A stretch of 64,000 nucleotides of DNA, taken from NCBI GenBank assembly GCA_026826555.1, contig JAKSZT010054457.1:6411696-6475695 (forward strand), written 5' to 3'. The notes under the pieces are model-generated. The model had not been told where the DNA came from and searched no databases. It worked only from the letters and a program-made list of their open reading frames with translations. The stretch comes from Tolypeutes matacus (lineage: Eukaryota; Chordata; Mammalia; Cingulata; Chlamyphoridae). A program made the translations under genes and the position numbers. This document shows positions 23,991 to 35,839 of this stretch, piece after piece. Position 1 is the first letter of the stretch. The number at the start of each line of letters is the position of its first letter.

Positions 23991-24633
23991 GATTCTTAAA
24001 GGAGATAAGAGAAGAACTGAGATGGAATACTGATATTTAATGTATGTAGAAGCTTTAATTAGCTTTACTGTAAAAGTGTGGAAATGTACAGAGTTGATGG
24101 TAACACATTATAGTGTGTAACAGCTGGTTATAAATGGGGATGTGGCTGAAAATGGTCATCTAGGGATGTAAATGCCTTGACAGAAAGCTAGAGAATAATC
24201 TAGGGACAGAATAGCAGAGTAAACCCAGAGGTAGTGGTTGATGAGAATAGTGGTTGATGGTACAGATGCAAGAGTGTCCTTCGTGAGCTACAGCAGATGT
24301 ACATCAGTATTGCAGGGTGGTGGGAATGTGGAGAAGCATGGGAAAAATACAACTGGAGTGACCTATGGAGTGTGGTTAATAGTAATGATATAATATTCTT
24401 GCATATATGCCAAAGATGTACTGTGTTGATAATTGGGGAGTATGGAAAATGTGTGCCAAATGTATGCTGTGGAACTGGTAATAATCAGATGATATTATCT
24501 CATAATCTGTAACAAATGTTCCACCATGGTGTGGTGTGTTGATAGAGGGGTGTTGTTTGGGAATTCTACACATGTGCATGATTGTTTTCTAAGTTTACAA
24601 CTTTTGTCATAAAAATATATTTAAAAAATATAA

Positions 24634-25030
24634 TAGGGTGGGTTGGAGGAAAAATACACCAAATGTAAGATAAGGACTATAATTAGTAGCAAGGTTTTGA
24701 CAATTTTCTTTAATAATTTGTAACAAATGTCTCACGACAATGCAAGGTGTTGGCGGAGAGTTGATGTATGGGACCCCTGTATGATGTTATGAATGTTTGC
24801 TTTGTAAGTTCACAACTTTTACTATATATTTATTGTTTATGTATGTTCATGTATAAATGATATAAAAAAATAATAATAATAGGGTGGGTTGGGGGAAAAT
24901 ACTTTGGTTAGTAGTAATATTTTGAGGATGCTCTTTAATCATTAGTTAAAAATGTTTCACAACACTTATTGTTTACTTATACTTATTGTTTATGTATGTT
25001 CATATATGAGTGATATATTTCAATAAATTT
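24634..25030 (+). repeat. Tandem 3'-tail units of the HAL1-like element
   Basis: 'atagggtgggttgg' occurs at about 24633 and again at about 24880, a ~247-bp offset. Each is preceded by an A-rich run and followed by the same 'ttagtagcaaggttttga'-type block, so the 3' end is duplicated. Confidence 0.68.
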
Positions 25031-25045
25031 AAAAAAGAGCATAGT

Positions 25046-25545
25046 ATTGGCAAAAGAAGAGACACATAGATCAATGTAATATAATGTAGAGCACAGAAAT
25101 AGACCCATACAAATGAAGTCAACTCATCTTTGAAAAAGAAGCAAAGGCATTTCAATGGAGAAATGATATTCTTTTCAATAAATGGTTGTGTAACACTGGA
25201 TATTCATATGGAAAAAAAGGTGAACTTCAATACAGAACTTAAACCTTTCACAAAAATGAACTCAAAATGGATCATGGACATAAATGTAAAACACAGAACC
25301 ATGAAACTTCTAGAAGAAAACAGAAGAGAAAATCTAAGGCATCTTGGGCTTGGCAGTGAGTTTTCAGAGACAATAAAAGCTCAACCCATAAAAGAAAAAA
25401 AAATGATAGTTGTACTTTATTAAAATTTAAAATTTCTGCTCAGTGAAAGATACTGTTAAGGGAATGAAAAGGCAAGGCACAGACTGAGAGAAAATATTTG
25501 AAAAACACATTTCTAATAAGGACTTGTTTCAGAAACATACAAATT
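25046..25545 (+). mobile_element. Old L1M element, part 3: ORF2 continuation
   Basis: Resumes exactly where part 2 stops ('...aagcatagt' then 'attggcaaaagaagagac'). Runs through ORF2 post-RT sequence ('gaaatagacccatacaaatg', 'cttctagaagaaaacag') to about 25545, where a minus-strand L1 interrupts it. Confidence 0.78.
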
Positions 25546-27790
25546 ATTTTTAATTAAAAAAAATTGTTAGAGAAGCTTTAGATTACATATATGCTACATA
25601 AAAAATATAGGGGATTTCCATATACTGTCCCCCACACACATACTTTCCCACATTAACAACATCTTTCATTAGTATAGTACATTAGTTACAATTGATGAAA
25701 ATATATTGAAGCATTGCTTCTAACCATGGTGTATTAGTCAGCCAAAGGGGTGCTGATGCAAAATACCAGAAATCTGTTGGCCTTTCCAAAGGGCATTTAT
25801 TTGGGGTACATTTATTTATTGGGGTAAGCTTACAGTTACCAGGCCATAAAGCATAAAGCATAAGTTACTTCCTTCACCAAAGTCTGTTGCCACGTGTTGG
25901 AGCAAGGTGGTTGCTGATGTCCTCCAAGAGTTCAGGCTTCCTGGGTTCTTCTCTTCCTGAGGCTTGTTTCTCTCCAGGCTCAGCTGCTTTGCTCCTTTGT
26001 GTGCTTAGTTTCCGGGGCTCTAGCATTAAAACTCCAACCTCCCTTCTCTGTGATGCAGTTTCTCTGTGAGTCCCTGCCCACAACATCCTACTGACGTGGC
26101 CCAATCAAAGCCTCAGTCATTATTTAATCAAGTCAATCTCTGAATCTGATATAATCTAATATGACCAGAGGAAAAGACCAGTTCAAAAACATAATCCAAT
26201 ATTTCTGTTTGGAATTCATCAATAATATCAAACTGCTACAGTGGACTATAGTTTACCTTGTAGTTTAAACTTTGCCCTGCATAATTTTATAGGTTTTAAC
26301 AAAATGTATAATGGCCTGTATCCATCATTACAGTGTCATGCAAGGCAATGTCCCAAAAATGCCCCATGTAACACCTATTCTTTTTCCTTCCCCTCAGAAC
26401 CTCTGGTGGCCACTGCTTTTATATCAATGATATAAATTCTTTCATTGCTAGAATAATAATGTCTAAAATAGTATAATAATAGAATAATAATGAGTCACTT
26501 TAGTCCATTTTTCATTTCCCAATCTTGAGGATGTTGGGATAGTGATGCCCACTCTGTTTCTGACTGAGAGGGGGTTTAAATCCCATGAGACAGGGGAATG
26601 AAACTGTCTTGCTTGCAGTTGTCGATATTCTGTTGTTTTTTTTGGGGGGGATGGATGTTATCCATCATCATACTTTTGTTAGTTGTCCTGGGTGAGTCCA
26701 ATGAACTGGAGAATTGGTGTTGGCCGCAACTCTGCTGAGATTCAGGACTCAACTGGCATATGAACCAACTGAAGATTTAAGTCTCTAGGACATATATTTG
26801 ATGGGTATAGTGCTAATTACAGGTTCAAATAAAAGGGGCAGAAAAGCTATGTGTAGGGAAATTATAAATGAGCCTAACTCTTTTACATTGGGGAGCATAA
26901 ATTCCAAAGTAAGGCCCACTGACAGGGTGGTGAACTCCTGAGATTGTCTGCCCTGCCCATGGTATCTAGATATCTCTAGAGACCTCAGGATCCCCATTGT
27001 TGGAGGCACTTTACTGTGGCAGTCAATGAGATTCTGCTGAGGTGTGCCTAAACACAACCTCTGGAATGACCTCCCAACTCACTTTGAAATCTCTTAGCCA
27101 TAAAAACTCATTTGCATTCAATATTTCTCCCATTTGCTCAAGGTCTTTTTCCAGATGCATTGCTAGTCAGTGCTTGGTAATAATTATTTGGTGCCAGAGA
27201 GACTTATCCCTGAGGGTCATGTCCCACACTGGGAGGAAGGTAGTGAATCTACATGGTGAGTTTGGTTTAGAGAGAGGCCACATTTGAGCAACAAGGAGGC
27301 TTTCAGGAGGTAAATCTTAGACAATATAAAATACTAGGACCAGTATCAGTTTCACAAGAATTGGTTCATAAGTACAATAATCAATATAAAGGACCTGGTG
27401 TAATGCTCTGTCATCTTTTACTAGGGACTGTGCATGTACTCAGGGGATTCTTGTTGCTTTATTAGAGATTGTAGCAGGACTGTCCAGGATGAGAATTCAA
27501 TACTCTTTTGGTTATTATGTGGGTCTCCACCCACTGAGACAATGCCCCATGGCCAGTTGAACATATTCATATGCCTTAGAGGCATGCCCCAGGAGCACCC
27601 CTCCCCACACATTCCCCTATCACCAACACCCTGTACCAGTGATCATCCTCTGCCACAGTTGTGACCCTTCTGCGATTCAAAACCTCCCCTAAAACAAAGC
27701 CCAAAATAACCAAATGAAATCAATAAAATACAATATAATAATAGCAAATAAAATACAAAAACAAAAAATTTAAATATTTTAAAATATTTT
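25546..27790 (-). mobile_element. L1 3' UTR copy, 5'-truncated
   Basis: From an A-rich run (reverse tail) the sequence is the reverse complement of the long 3' UTR found at 60120..61760. Recognisable landmarks are the 'ggggatttccatatac' block, the 'cttgaggatgttgggat' region, 'gagcaacaaggaggctttc' and the T/A-rich upstream part near 27700..27780. A MaLR-like LTR splits it at 25730..26240. No ORF1/ORF2 remains in this unit. Confidence 0.75.
25730..26240 (-). mobile_element. MaLR-like solo LTR (xenarthran family), copy A
   Basis: On the plus strand it reads TGTATTAGTCAGCCAAAGGG ... AAACTGCTACA, i.e. TG..CA ends. The reverse strand carries AATAAA near its 3' end and finishes GGCTGACTAATACA, as MaLR LTRs do. 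It splits the L1 3' UTR cleanly: the UTR sequence continues across it. No clear duplication survives. Homologous copies lie at 32320, 34792 and 62814. Confidence 0.75.
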
Positions 27791-27869
27791 GAGTCTTTCA
27801 TCACTGTAAGATCTGTTATCTTTTATGTACAGTGACAATTTCTTCTGTATTTTCCTCTAGTGTCTTATT

Positions 27870-30085
27870 TTTTTGCTTTATCTTCAAAGAAGCTTTAGGT
27901 TACAGAAAAGTCATATAGAAAATATGGGAGATTCCCATATACCCAACACCCTCCCTCTCTCCCACTCTCCCCTATTAATAACATTTTTCATGTGGATGGT
28001 ACATTTGTTACATTTGAAGTAAAAGAATAAAAGCATTGTTACTAACCATGGTCAATGATTTACATTATGGTTTACATTTTGCACCGTAAATTTTAAAATG
28101 GCCTGTATCCATTATTGCAAGATCATACAGAACAATCCCAATGTTCTAAAAATGCCCTATGTTCCATCTATTCTATTGTTTCCCCTGCCTCCCCCCAGAA
28201 GCTATGTTAACCATTAAGTTTCAATTTCTGAAGAATAAGGTTCATAGTTACATGCAATAATATTGAGGACTTGACATATTAGTCTGTTTTCTTTTATTAG
28301 GCACTGCCCTTGTTCTTGTGAAATTCTTGCTGCTCGAATTAAGAACATAGCAGGACTCCCCAGGATGGGAGTTTAATATTTTCTTGTTTATTGTGTGCGT
28401 CTCCACCTATTGAGATAACACACTATGAAAGATGAACACTTTCATATTCCATAGAGGCATGCTCCAGATGTGCCCTATCCTGCATATTCCCCCACCCTGA
28501 TGCCCTACACCAGTAACCCTCCCATCATATTTGCCGAAGGAACATTCCCAACATTTTAGTTTTAACCACAGACCTGCAAATACCCAGGTCTCCTTCCTCC
28601 AACCCTCCCCCCAGTGCCATGGATAGTCCAACCGGATTCCCCACCCTACTTCCTCTCACATTCCAGTACCATAACCCAATCACATCACTGCACCACCATC
28701 ACCCCCATCCACTGCCCAATATCATCCTTCCACTTTATCATAGATTTTGCCCATATTGAGCATCAGCTCGCCACCCTCTGCTCCTTTTCTGTCTCCTGTT
28801 AACCTGTCTTCCAGACGCTAGCTCTGTCAGTCTGCTCATTTTGCTTATGTCTTATTAGTGAAATCACATAACATTTGTTCTTCAGTGATTAGCTTACATC
28901 ACTCAACATAAGGTCTTCAAGATTCATCCATGTTATCCTGTGTGTTAATACTGCATTCCTTCTTACAGCTAAAATCCTGCAACATTACTGAACTTGTTTA
29001 TCAGCTCTAGAAACTTTGCTTTAGATTTCTCTGGGCTTTCTATGTATAGGATCATGTCATCCTCAAATAGTGAAATTTTTATTTCTTCCTTTCTAATTTA
29101 GATGCCTTTTATATCTTTATCTTGCCTAAGTGCTTGAGCAATTATTTCTAACACAATGTTAAGTATGAGCAGTGACAGTGGGCATCCTTGTCTTGTTCCA
29201 GATCATAGAGGGAAAGCCTTTAATATTTCATCATTGAATACAATGTTTGCTGTGGGTGTTTCATATACATACTTTATCATGTTGAGGAAATTTCCTTCTT
29301 TTCCTATCTTTTGAAGTGTTCTTATCAATAAAGAATGCTGTATTTTGTCAAATGCTTTTTATGCATCAATAGAGATGATTATTTGATTTTTTTTCAGTCT
29401 ATTAATGTGGTGTATTACATTGATTGACTTTCTTATGTTGAAACATCCTTGCATACCAGGGATGAAACCCACTTAGTCACAGTGTATGATTAGTTTGATG
29501 TGTTGCTGCATACGATTAGGAAGTATTTTGTTGAGGATTTTAGCATCAAGGTTAATTAGGGAGATTGGTCAGTAGTTTTCCTTTCTTGTAGCATCTATAT
29601 GTGGCTTTGATATTAAGGTGAAGTAGGCATCATAGAATGAGTTAGGCAATGTTCTCTCCAATTCTATTTTTTGGAAGAGTTTAAGCAGGAATGATTGGCA
29701 GAATTCACCTGTGAAGCCATCTGGCCCTGGGCTCTTAGTTTGCAGGTTTTTGATGACTAATTCAATCTCGTTACTTATGAATGGTCTGTTGAGTTAATCA
29801 ATTTCTTCTTTCGTCAATGTAGGCTGCTTGTGTGTTTCTAGAAATTTGTCCATTTCATCTAAGTTATCCATCTTGTTGGCATACGATTTTTTCAAAGCAT
29901 CCTCTTATTATACTCTTTTATTCTGTGGGATCAGTGGTGATATCCCCTTCCTCAGTTTTTAATTTATGTATTTGCATGTTCTCTCTCTCTTTTTTTCTTT
30001 TTTAGTCTAGCTAAGGGTTTGCCAATATTACTAGTCTTTTCAAAGAACCAGCATTTGTTTTGTTATTTTTTTCTATAACTCTTCA
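27870..30085 (-). mobile_element. Internally deleted L1 (3' UTR, ORF2 C-terminus, RT)
   Basis: Reverse-strand order: 3' UTR tail at 27870..28210, a jump to UTR sequence 28210..28750, and the ORF2 C-terminal end ('cactcaacataaggtcttca' at 28904). Then a direct jump at about 28976 to RT sequence equivalent to 57575 of the full L1, running through the FADD-equivalent near 29070 to about 30085. Roughly 1.5 kb of ORF2 between RT and C-terminus is missing. Inserted into L1M ORF2, which resumes at 30086. Confidence 0.75.
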
Positions 30086-32319
30086 AACAAACTCTTAAAA
30101 GTCAACGATGAGGAAACAACATAATTTTTTAAAAAATGGGCAAAATATCTGGACACTTCATCAAAGAAGATTATACAGGTGGCAAATAAGTATATGAAAA
30201 TGTGTTCAACATCATATATCATTAGGCAATTGCTAATTATAACAATGATGAAATAACATTATCCACCTATCAGAATGGTTAAAATAAAACAACAACAACA
30301 AGAAACAAAAACAAAAACAAAAAATATCTGACATTATCAAATGCTGGCAAAGAGTAACAGACACTCTTATCCATTACTGTTGGGAATGCAAATAATACCA
30401 CCATTTCAGAAGACAAATTTTCTTACAAAGAAAAACATAGACTGACCACATAATCCAGCAAGTGCATTCCTAAGTATCTAGCCAACTGGTTTGGAATCTT
30501 ATATTCCCACAAAAACCTGCATGCAAATGTTTCTTGCAGCTTTATGAATGCTAAAAATTGTAAAGCAACCAGGATGCCCTTCAATAGATGAATAAATAAA
30601 AAATTATGGTATATTCCTACAATGGTATATTTTTCAGAAATTAAAATATATGAACTATTAAGCCATGAAAAGACATGGTTGAATCCTAAGTGCATATTAT
30701 TATGCAAAAGAAGTCAGTCTGAAAAGGCTACTTTCTGTATAATTCCAATTATTTGACATCTGGAAAAGGCAAAACCATAGCAACAGTAAAAAGATAAATG
30801 GTAGCACAGGGAAACTATTCTGTTTGTTACAGTAGTGGTGGATACATGACATTATGCATTTGTGAAAGCCATAGAACTTCACAGCATGAAGGTTGAACCT
30901 TAATGAGTGAAAAATAAAAAATAAACACTTAAGAGGTTGAGGGATCCCAAGATGGAGTGCAGAATGTGAAAAACTGTATTAGAAATTTATGAAATAACCT
31001 CACTGAAGTGGTTGGGGGGGAATGTGCGGACCTCAATAACTGGAAATGAATGAAGCATGTAAGATTAAAGTCAAAAGAAACAGTACAAACTCTGTACTTT
31101 AGTTCACATAATTGTTTCCCATGGAGGTACAGGTTAATAATTTTGATACTGTTATACGTGAATGCTGTAATTGAACAATTAAGTAAGTGGATTGCAGATG
31201 ATGAGAGCCAGGTTTCTGTTGGAGTAAAAGGTTACAGGGAAACAAGGGGAGGAGGCTAGAATGATCCTTGTTATAATTGATTAGATTTGGAGGCATCAGT
31301 ATGAACTCAGGTTTAAATAAAGATGATTCCATATGAAATATTTATAAATATGTGTGTTATCTACAGGTTAGTATAGACACATATATCTCCATGCTCAGTC
31401 AGTTGAGATGGCCTAGAAACGACACCCCGGGAGCAATGAATGCACCTAACCTATAGATCAACTTGTAGTTGTTTCAGAAAGTACAGAAGTGCTGAGAGAC
31501 AAAACAAAACAAAACAAAACAAAACAAAACAAAACAAAACAAAAAACCCACAAATATGGGGTCTGTCAAAGGGGCATAGGAGCCAACTGAACTAGCAGCC
31601 AATAGCCAAAGTTGGAATCCAAAGTATTCAATAAATGTCCATGAGTCCATATTGATATAAATAAATGATTGAAGGAATAAATGGGGGAGAACAGACAAAT
31701 TTCCCATGCCATGCAGAAAAATACCAAATAATTTATGTAGATCTTCTGCCCTCAAAGGTGGAGGTGGAACATAACTTCCCACTTCTTAAGTGTAGACTGC
31801 ACATAATAACTTCCTTTCAAATACTGCCTAATGGAAAGGTAGAAAATAAGTAACTCTAAAGTGTAAAAACCTGATAAATACTGCTTCACCCAGGTGATCA
31901 AGGTCAACATTAATAGTGATAAGTCATGTTGATATTGTATACCCTCGATATAATGTGATGAACATGACAATTTACCTTTGTGGTCTTCCTTCCCAAAACA
32001 TATAAGTGTACTCTAATCACCAGAAATATCCTAAATGAAGGCCATTCTACAAAATGTCTGAATAGTCTTGAAAACTTTCAAGACCATCAAAAACAAGAAA
32101 AGTCTGAGAAATCATCACAGCCAAGAGGAACCTAAGGAGACTAAATGTAGTATATACTGAATGGGATGCTGTAAAAAGGATATTAGGCAAAAGCTAATGA
32201 AATCTGAACAAAGCATGGACATTAGTTAAAAAGAATTTATCAATGTTGCTTTATTAAGTGTAATAAATATACTATATTAATGTGAGGAATAAATTACAGG
32301 AGAAACTGGGTATAGGATA
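30086..32319 (+). mobile_element. Old L1M element, part 4: ORF2 C-terminus and 3' UTR
   Basis: 'caaactcttaaaagtcaac' picks up the ORF2 reading left at 25545, followed by 'aaaatgggcaaaatatctgg' and the Cys-rich C-terminal region (30360..30720). After ORF2 the 3' UTR follows the mammalian L1M consensus closely at 31560..32319 ('gggggagaacagacaaattt', 'ttaagtgtagactgcacat', 'cccaggtgatcaaggtcaac'). Inactive. Confidence 0.75.
31500..31546. repeat. (AAAAC)n microsatellite
   Basis: Nine or so AAAAC units in the L1M 3' UTR. Confidence 0.95.
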
Positions 32320-32829
32320 TGTATTAGTCAGCCAAAGGGGTGCTAATGTAAAATACCAAAAATGGGTTGGTCTTTATAAAGGGTATTTATTTGTGGTAGA
32401 AGTCCACCAACACCAGGCCATAAAGCGTTAAGTTTCTTCTCTCACCACAGTCCATTGCCACGTGTTAGAGCAAGACAGCTGCCGGCGTTTGCCAGGGTTC
32501 AGGCTTCTAGGGTTCCTCTCTTCCCCGGGCTGCATTTCTCTCCGGGCTTAGCTCCTGTTTCCTCCACAAGGTCAGCTGTAGATGATCAGGCGAACGGCTT
32601 GCTTCTCTTCTCCTGGAGCCTTCTTTCCAACATCAAAACTGCTTCTCAAAAGACTGCTGCTACTCTGTTCTTTGCCTTGCCTTTTATATTCGATTCCCCA
32701 CCCACCAAGGGGTGGGGCTCAACACCCTAATCATAACCTAATCATGCCCAGATTAACAGATGAGTTTACAAGCATGATCCAATTATATTTTTGGAATTCA
32801 TAATTACATCAAAATGGCCAACTGTTACA
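32320..32829 (-). mobile_element. MaLR-like solo LTR (xenarthran family), copy B
   Basis: TG..CA ends (TGTATTAGTCAGCC ... CAACTGTTACA) with a perfect 5-bp duplication GGATA (32315..32319, 32830..32834). That size is typical of ERVL-class integration. It is the best-defined copy in the window. It keeps several CpGs ('gctgccggcg', 'ccccgggct'). It interrupts the L1M 3' UTR. Confidence 0.82.
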
Positions 32830-32916
32830 GGATATATATGAACTCTATGTATTATGTTCTCAATTTTTCTGTAAATCTAAAACTGTTTAAAATAAAATGT
32901 TAAGTTAAAAAAATGG
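32830..32916 (+). mobile_element. Old L1M element, part 5: 3' terminus
   Basis: 'ttctgtaaatctaaaactg' followed by 'aaaataaaatg' and an A-run, the typical L1M 3' end, continuing directly from 32319. Confidence 0.72.
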
Positions 32917-33261
32917 AAATTTTCAAACCGGTGAAAACTACACTTTATTTCAACATGCAGTTGTAACCAATAATCAGTACACCAGTGCACATATCAAAAG
33001 GTTAATGGCTTAATAACTTTAAGAAACTTTCTAAATTTTATGGATTAGGCATTTATTATAGAGAAAACTTGCAGATAAAGTTAGAAATTTCAAGTGGAGT
33101 TATTTTTCCTCTCCTTGGGAGAAATAAATAAATGACTACAGGAGACTGACAGAAAAGTATGAAGTATTGGTTTAGAACTCAAAATTGATTTTACACAAAC
33201 TTCTCAACAAAATAATCACCTCTGGGATGAAAACAGTACAACTTCCACTCTTGCCTTTTTT
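32917..33261. other. Unique intronic DNA
   Basis: Nothing recognised. Confidence 0.5.
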
Positions 33262-33707
33262 GAAATGAGGGTGAGATGTGTGAACTTGGCCACGTGGTAG
33301 TGCCCAGTTGTTTGGTCAAGCAAGCACTGGCCTGATTGTTACTGTGAAGATATTTTCTGGCCTTAAATTATCAGCAAGTTGAGTGCATCTGTGGCCGACT
33401 ATGTCTACAATCAACTTAGAATAATGCCTTCAGCAATGAGAGAAGTCTTTTCTAGTCAGTTGAAGACCTTAAAAGGAGAAGTCATGGTTTCAGCAGACAG
33501 AAGACAGAATTTCCATCTCTACTTATGTCAGCCAGCTTCTCTTGGAGAATTCATTGAAAACCTTTGTCCGAGTTCCCAACTTGAAGTCTCTATGGAATTT
33601 GGACTTCTCATCCCCACAGTTGCCTGGGACAATTCTTATACAAATCTCATAATATTTACATATATCTCCTGTCAGTTCTGTTTCCCTAGAGAACCCTGAC
33701 TAATACA
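33262..33707 (+). mobile_element. MLT2-type ERVL LTR
   Basis: Runs 'gtgaacttggccacgtggta', 'gtgcccagttgtttggtcaa', 'actgtgaagatattttctgg', 'ttgaagaccttaaaag', 'cagttctgtttccctagaga', ending ACCCTGACTAATACA. This follows the MLT2 LTR order throughout. Pan-placental age, strongly diverged. A 106-aa open frame inside it has no coding meaning. Confidence 0.82.
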
Positions 33708-34164
33708 GAGTGGAATCAACAGAATTTAATACAATGTATTTGGAGGATACATTTTTTCTTGTGCACTAGAAATGTACACCTCCTCAAGAATTCTATTTAT
33801 CAAGGGCATGAAAGTATGAGTGGGCAAGAAAGAAAGAAGGAAAAAAACAAACAAACCTGGGGTTTCCTAAGTAGCTCTTTATGGAAACATAAAATAATTC
33901 AATTATTTGGATAGCATGTGTATGAATAAAATAAAGGGTTTCAACTTTTTTCCAGTATGAAACTATCTTTTTAATATAAAAAGTTTAGCAAGCACCCACC
34001 TTAAGAGTAAGTATATTTTAAATATAGATTTATTGAAAACATGCATTGCCACATGGATTTAAGTTTTGATTGTAATAATTTTGTAATCTATCCTATGGAT
34101 TTATATGCCGCATCTTGAAAGCTATTGGAAAGGCAAGATGTTTGGCTTTAAAATGTCAAATATA

Positions 34165-34570
34165 CAGCTTTTTTTTTTCTTTTAAATCCAAGAACAAGAG
34201 TTTATTAAGAAACAAAAAAAAAAAAAAAAAGGAAAAGTAGACACCCAAGACATGGTGTGGGCGTGCTGCAGGGTGATGAGACGCATATGTGGGGCCCCAA
34301 AGGAGGCCTTTTTAAGGTCTTTCCTCCTCCCCTTTCCCCATATTAAGGAGGGATCCAAGCTATTTGCTATCCTGATTGGTTGCCTTTCTACCTTTACCTG
34401 TTAGATTTCAGGGAAACAATAGGGAGGCCTTTCTATTTGGATTTCTTTTGAGCATGGGATTTTCAAATGCGACTTTCTAGTCACAGGGAGCCTGAAAATA
34501 TGGCTTCCAGGAAGACTGGTTTCCTTTCTGACTTATGCTTTTTGAGCTAATTTCAAGACGATTGTGTTAA
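34165..34570 (-). mobile_element. Probable retroviral solo LTR
   Basis: Read on the minus strand it has CCAATCAGG, then a TTAAAAAGG TATA-like box about 75 nt on, a GC-richer leader ('tttggggccccacatatg'), and CTTAATAAACTCTTG as a polyadenylation signal near 34200. That spacing is what an LTR U3-R-U5 gives. A long A/T run sits just before the signal. Ends and duplication could not be fixed and no homologous second copy is in the window. It could instead be another promoter-like repeat. Confidence 0.45.
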
Positions 34571-34791
34571 TCATTACTCATGGAAAGTTTCTGAAGGTCA
34601 TATATGCATTTATAAGATAGATGTGACCTGAACATTTCATATCAAATTTTTAATCACCTTTTATTGTCCATTAAAATCATAAAAGCTAGGTTATTTCATT
34701 ATTTAGTATCAATGTGAAATTCTACTTAGCTAACTCAAGAAAATAAACATATGAAAACAGAAATTCAGACTTTCCAGAATTTTTATTTGGG

Positions 34792-35441
34792 GATGTGGCC
34801 ATTTGATATTATTTATGACTTCCCAAAAGAGATATTATGTTTGTAAACTGGTCTGTTCCTCTAGGTGTGATACTCTTTGATTATATTAGATCCAGCTGAG
34901 ATGCCTTTGATTAAGATTAGGGCTTTGATTTGACCATGTCAGTAGAATATAACAGTCCCCATCCACTTGGAGGCCCATGTAAATGGACCTTCACTCAAGG
35001 AGAACACAGAAGTAGATACACAGATAAAATACACAGTGGAATGGAGAGATCTCCATAGACATGGAAGAGGAATGAACTTTTATCCTGTGACCCTGGAAAG
35101 AGAGATGAGCCATTCTCCTGATAGTCTACAGTTGACCTTGTGAAGGGAACTGAGCAGCTGAGCAGCTGAGTTCAGAAAGAAATGAGCCCTCCAGCCCTAC
35201 AGCTGAGATGGGAAGAAGCTGGGCCCATGGAGCCTTAAGAGGAAGAGGAGGGCTGAACCCTTGCAGATATCACCGCCATCTTGCTTCAACACATGGCAAC
35301 TGATTTTGGGTGAGGAAGTAACCTTGAGTTGTACCCTTTATGACCTTGTAACTATAAGCTTTTACCCTAAATAAATACCCTTTATAAAAGCCAACAGATG
35401 TCTGGTACTTTGCATTAGCACCTCTTTGGCTGACTAATACA
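34792..35441 (+). mobile_element. MaLR-like solo LTR (xenarthran family), copy C
   Basis: Opposite orientation to copies A and B. Ends CACCTCTTTGGCTGACTAATACA-type, the exact reverse of their start. AATAAA at about 35370 precedes the 3' end. Begins 'ggatgtggccatttgatatt', matching the reverse of 'gtcaaaatggccaactgtt' in copy B. Longer (about 650 bp) because of extra internal sequence at 34980..35230. Confidence 0.7.
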
Positions 35442-35749
35442 GGGGACTTATATGACTTATATGAATGTACTTTATCCTAAGTTTTGAAAAACACTAAAGA
35501 TGCAAAATGTTCATATCCATATAACTTTCTCTGTTTTGCCCATGGTAAGAGACTGTGGTCTTCCATTCCTTCCCTCTCTTAAATTACCAGTTGAAATTTC
35601 TACTGAACTTCTTGTAATTATATATATATATTGGACACTAAAATTCTGTTAAAATAGGTGTTTTCTTTCTTTACTTTGGCCTCTACGACACTCAGAAGTC
35701 AATTAACAATATCATTAAATATATGAGATTGGATGTAGGATACAATGAG

Positions 35750-35835
35750 AAATCTTTGCACTATGTTCTCAATTTTTCCCTAAATCTAGAACTGTTCCAA
35801 AATAAAAATATATATAAAATAAAATTTTAAAACAT
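35750..35835 (+). repeat. L1M 3'-end fragment
   Basis: 'gttctcaatttttccctaaa' and 'agaactgttccaaaataaaa' match the L1M terminus seen at 32850..32916. Confidence 0.55.
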
Positions 35836-35839
35836 GTAA

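Larger units (their letters stand above)
20942..25030 (+). mobile_element. HAL1-like, internally deleted L1 (4.1 kb)
   Basis: Begins at an L1-type 5' end with a YY1-like AAGATGGCG (20954..20962). It carries a ~1.3 kb 5' UTR with tandem monomers, a decayed ORF1 (22280..23209), then only a late part of ORF2 (about 23300..23990) joined directly to a 3' UTR ending at an A-rich tail. Right duplication AAAAAAGAGCATAGT at 25031..25045 matches 20927..20941. Endonuclease and most of RT are absent, so it would have needed ORF2p in trans. Known half-L1 (HAL1) elements also keep ORF1 and lose ORF2; I infer a similar case. Confidence 0.8.

Noticed and set aside
15900..32916. A novel multi-gene system suggested by many adjacent open frames
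   Set aside because: Every frame of note maps to L1, HAL1-like or SINE/LTR sequence; no independent gene set is present.
33379..33699. 106-codon open frame
   Set aside because: Lies wholly inside the MLT2 LTR.
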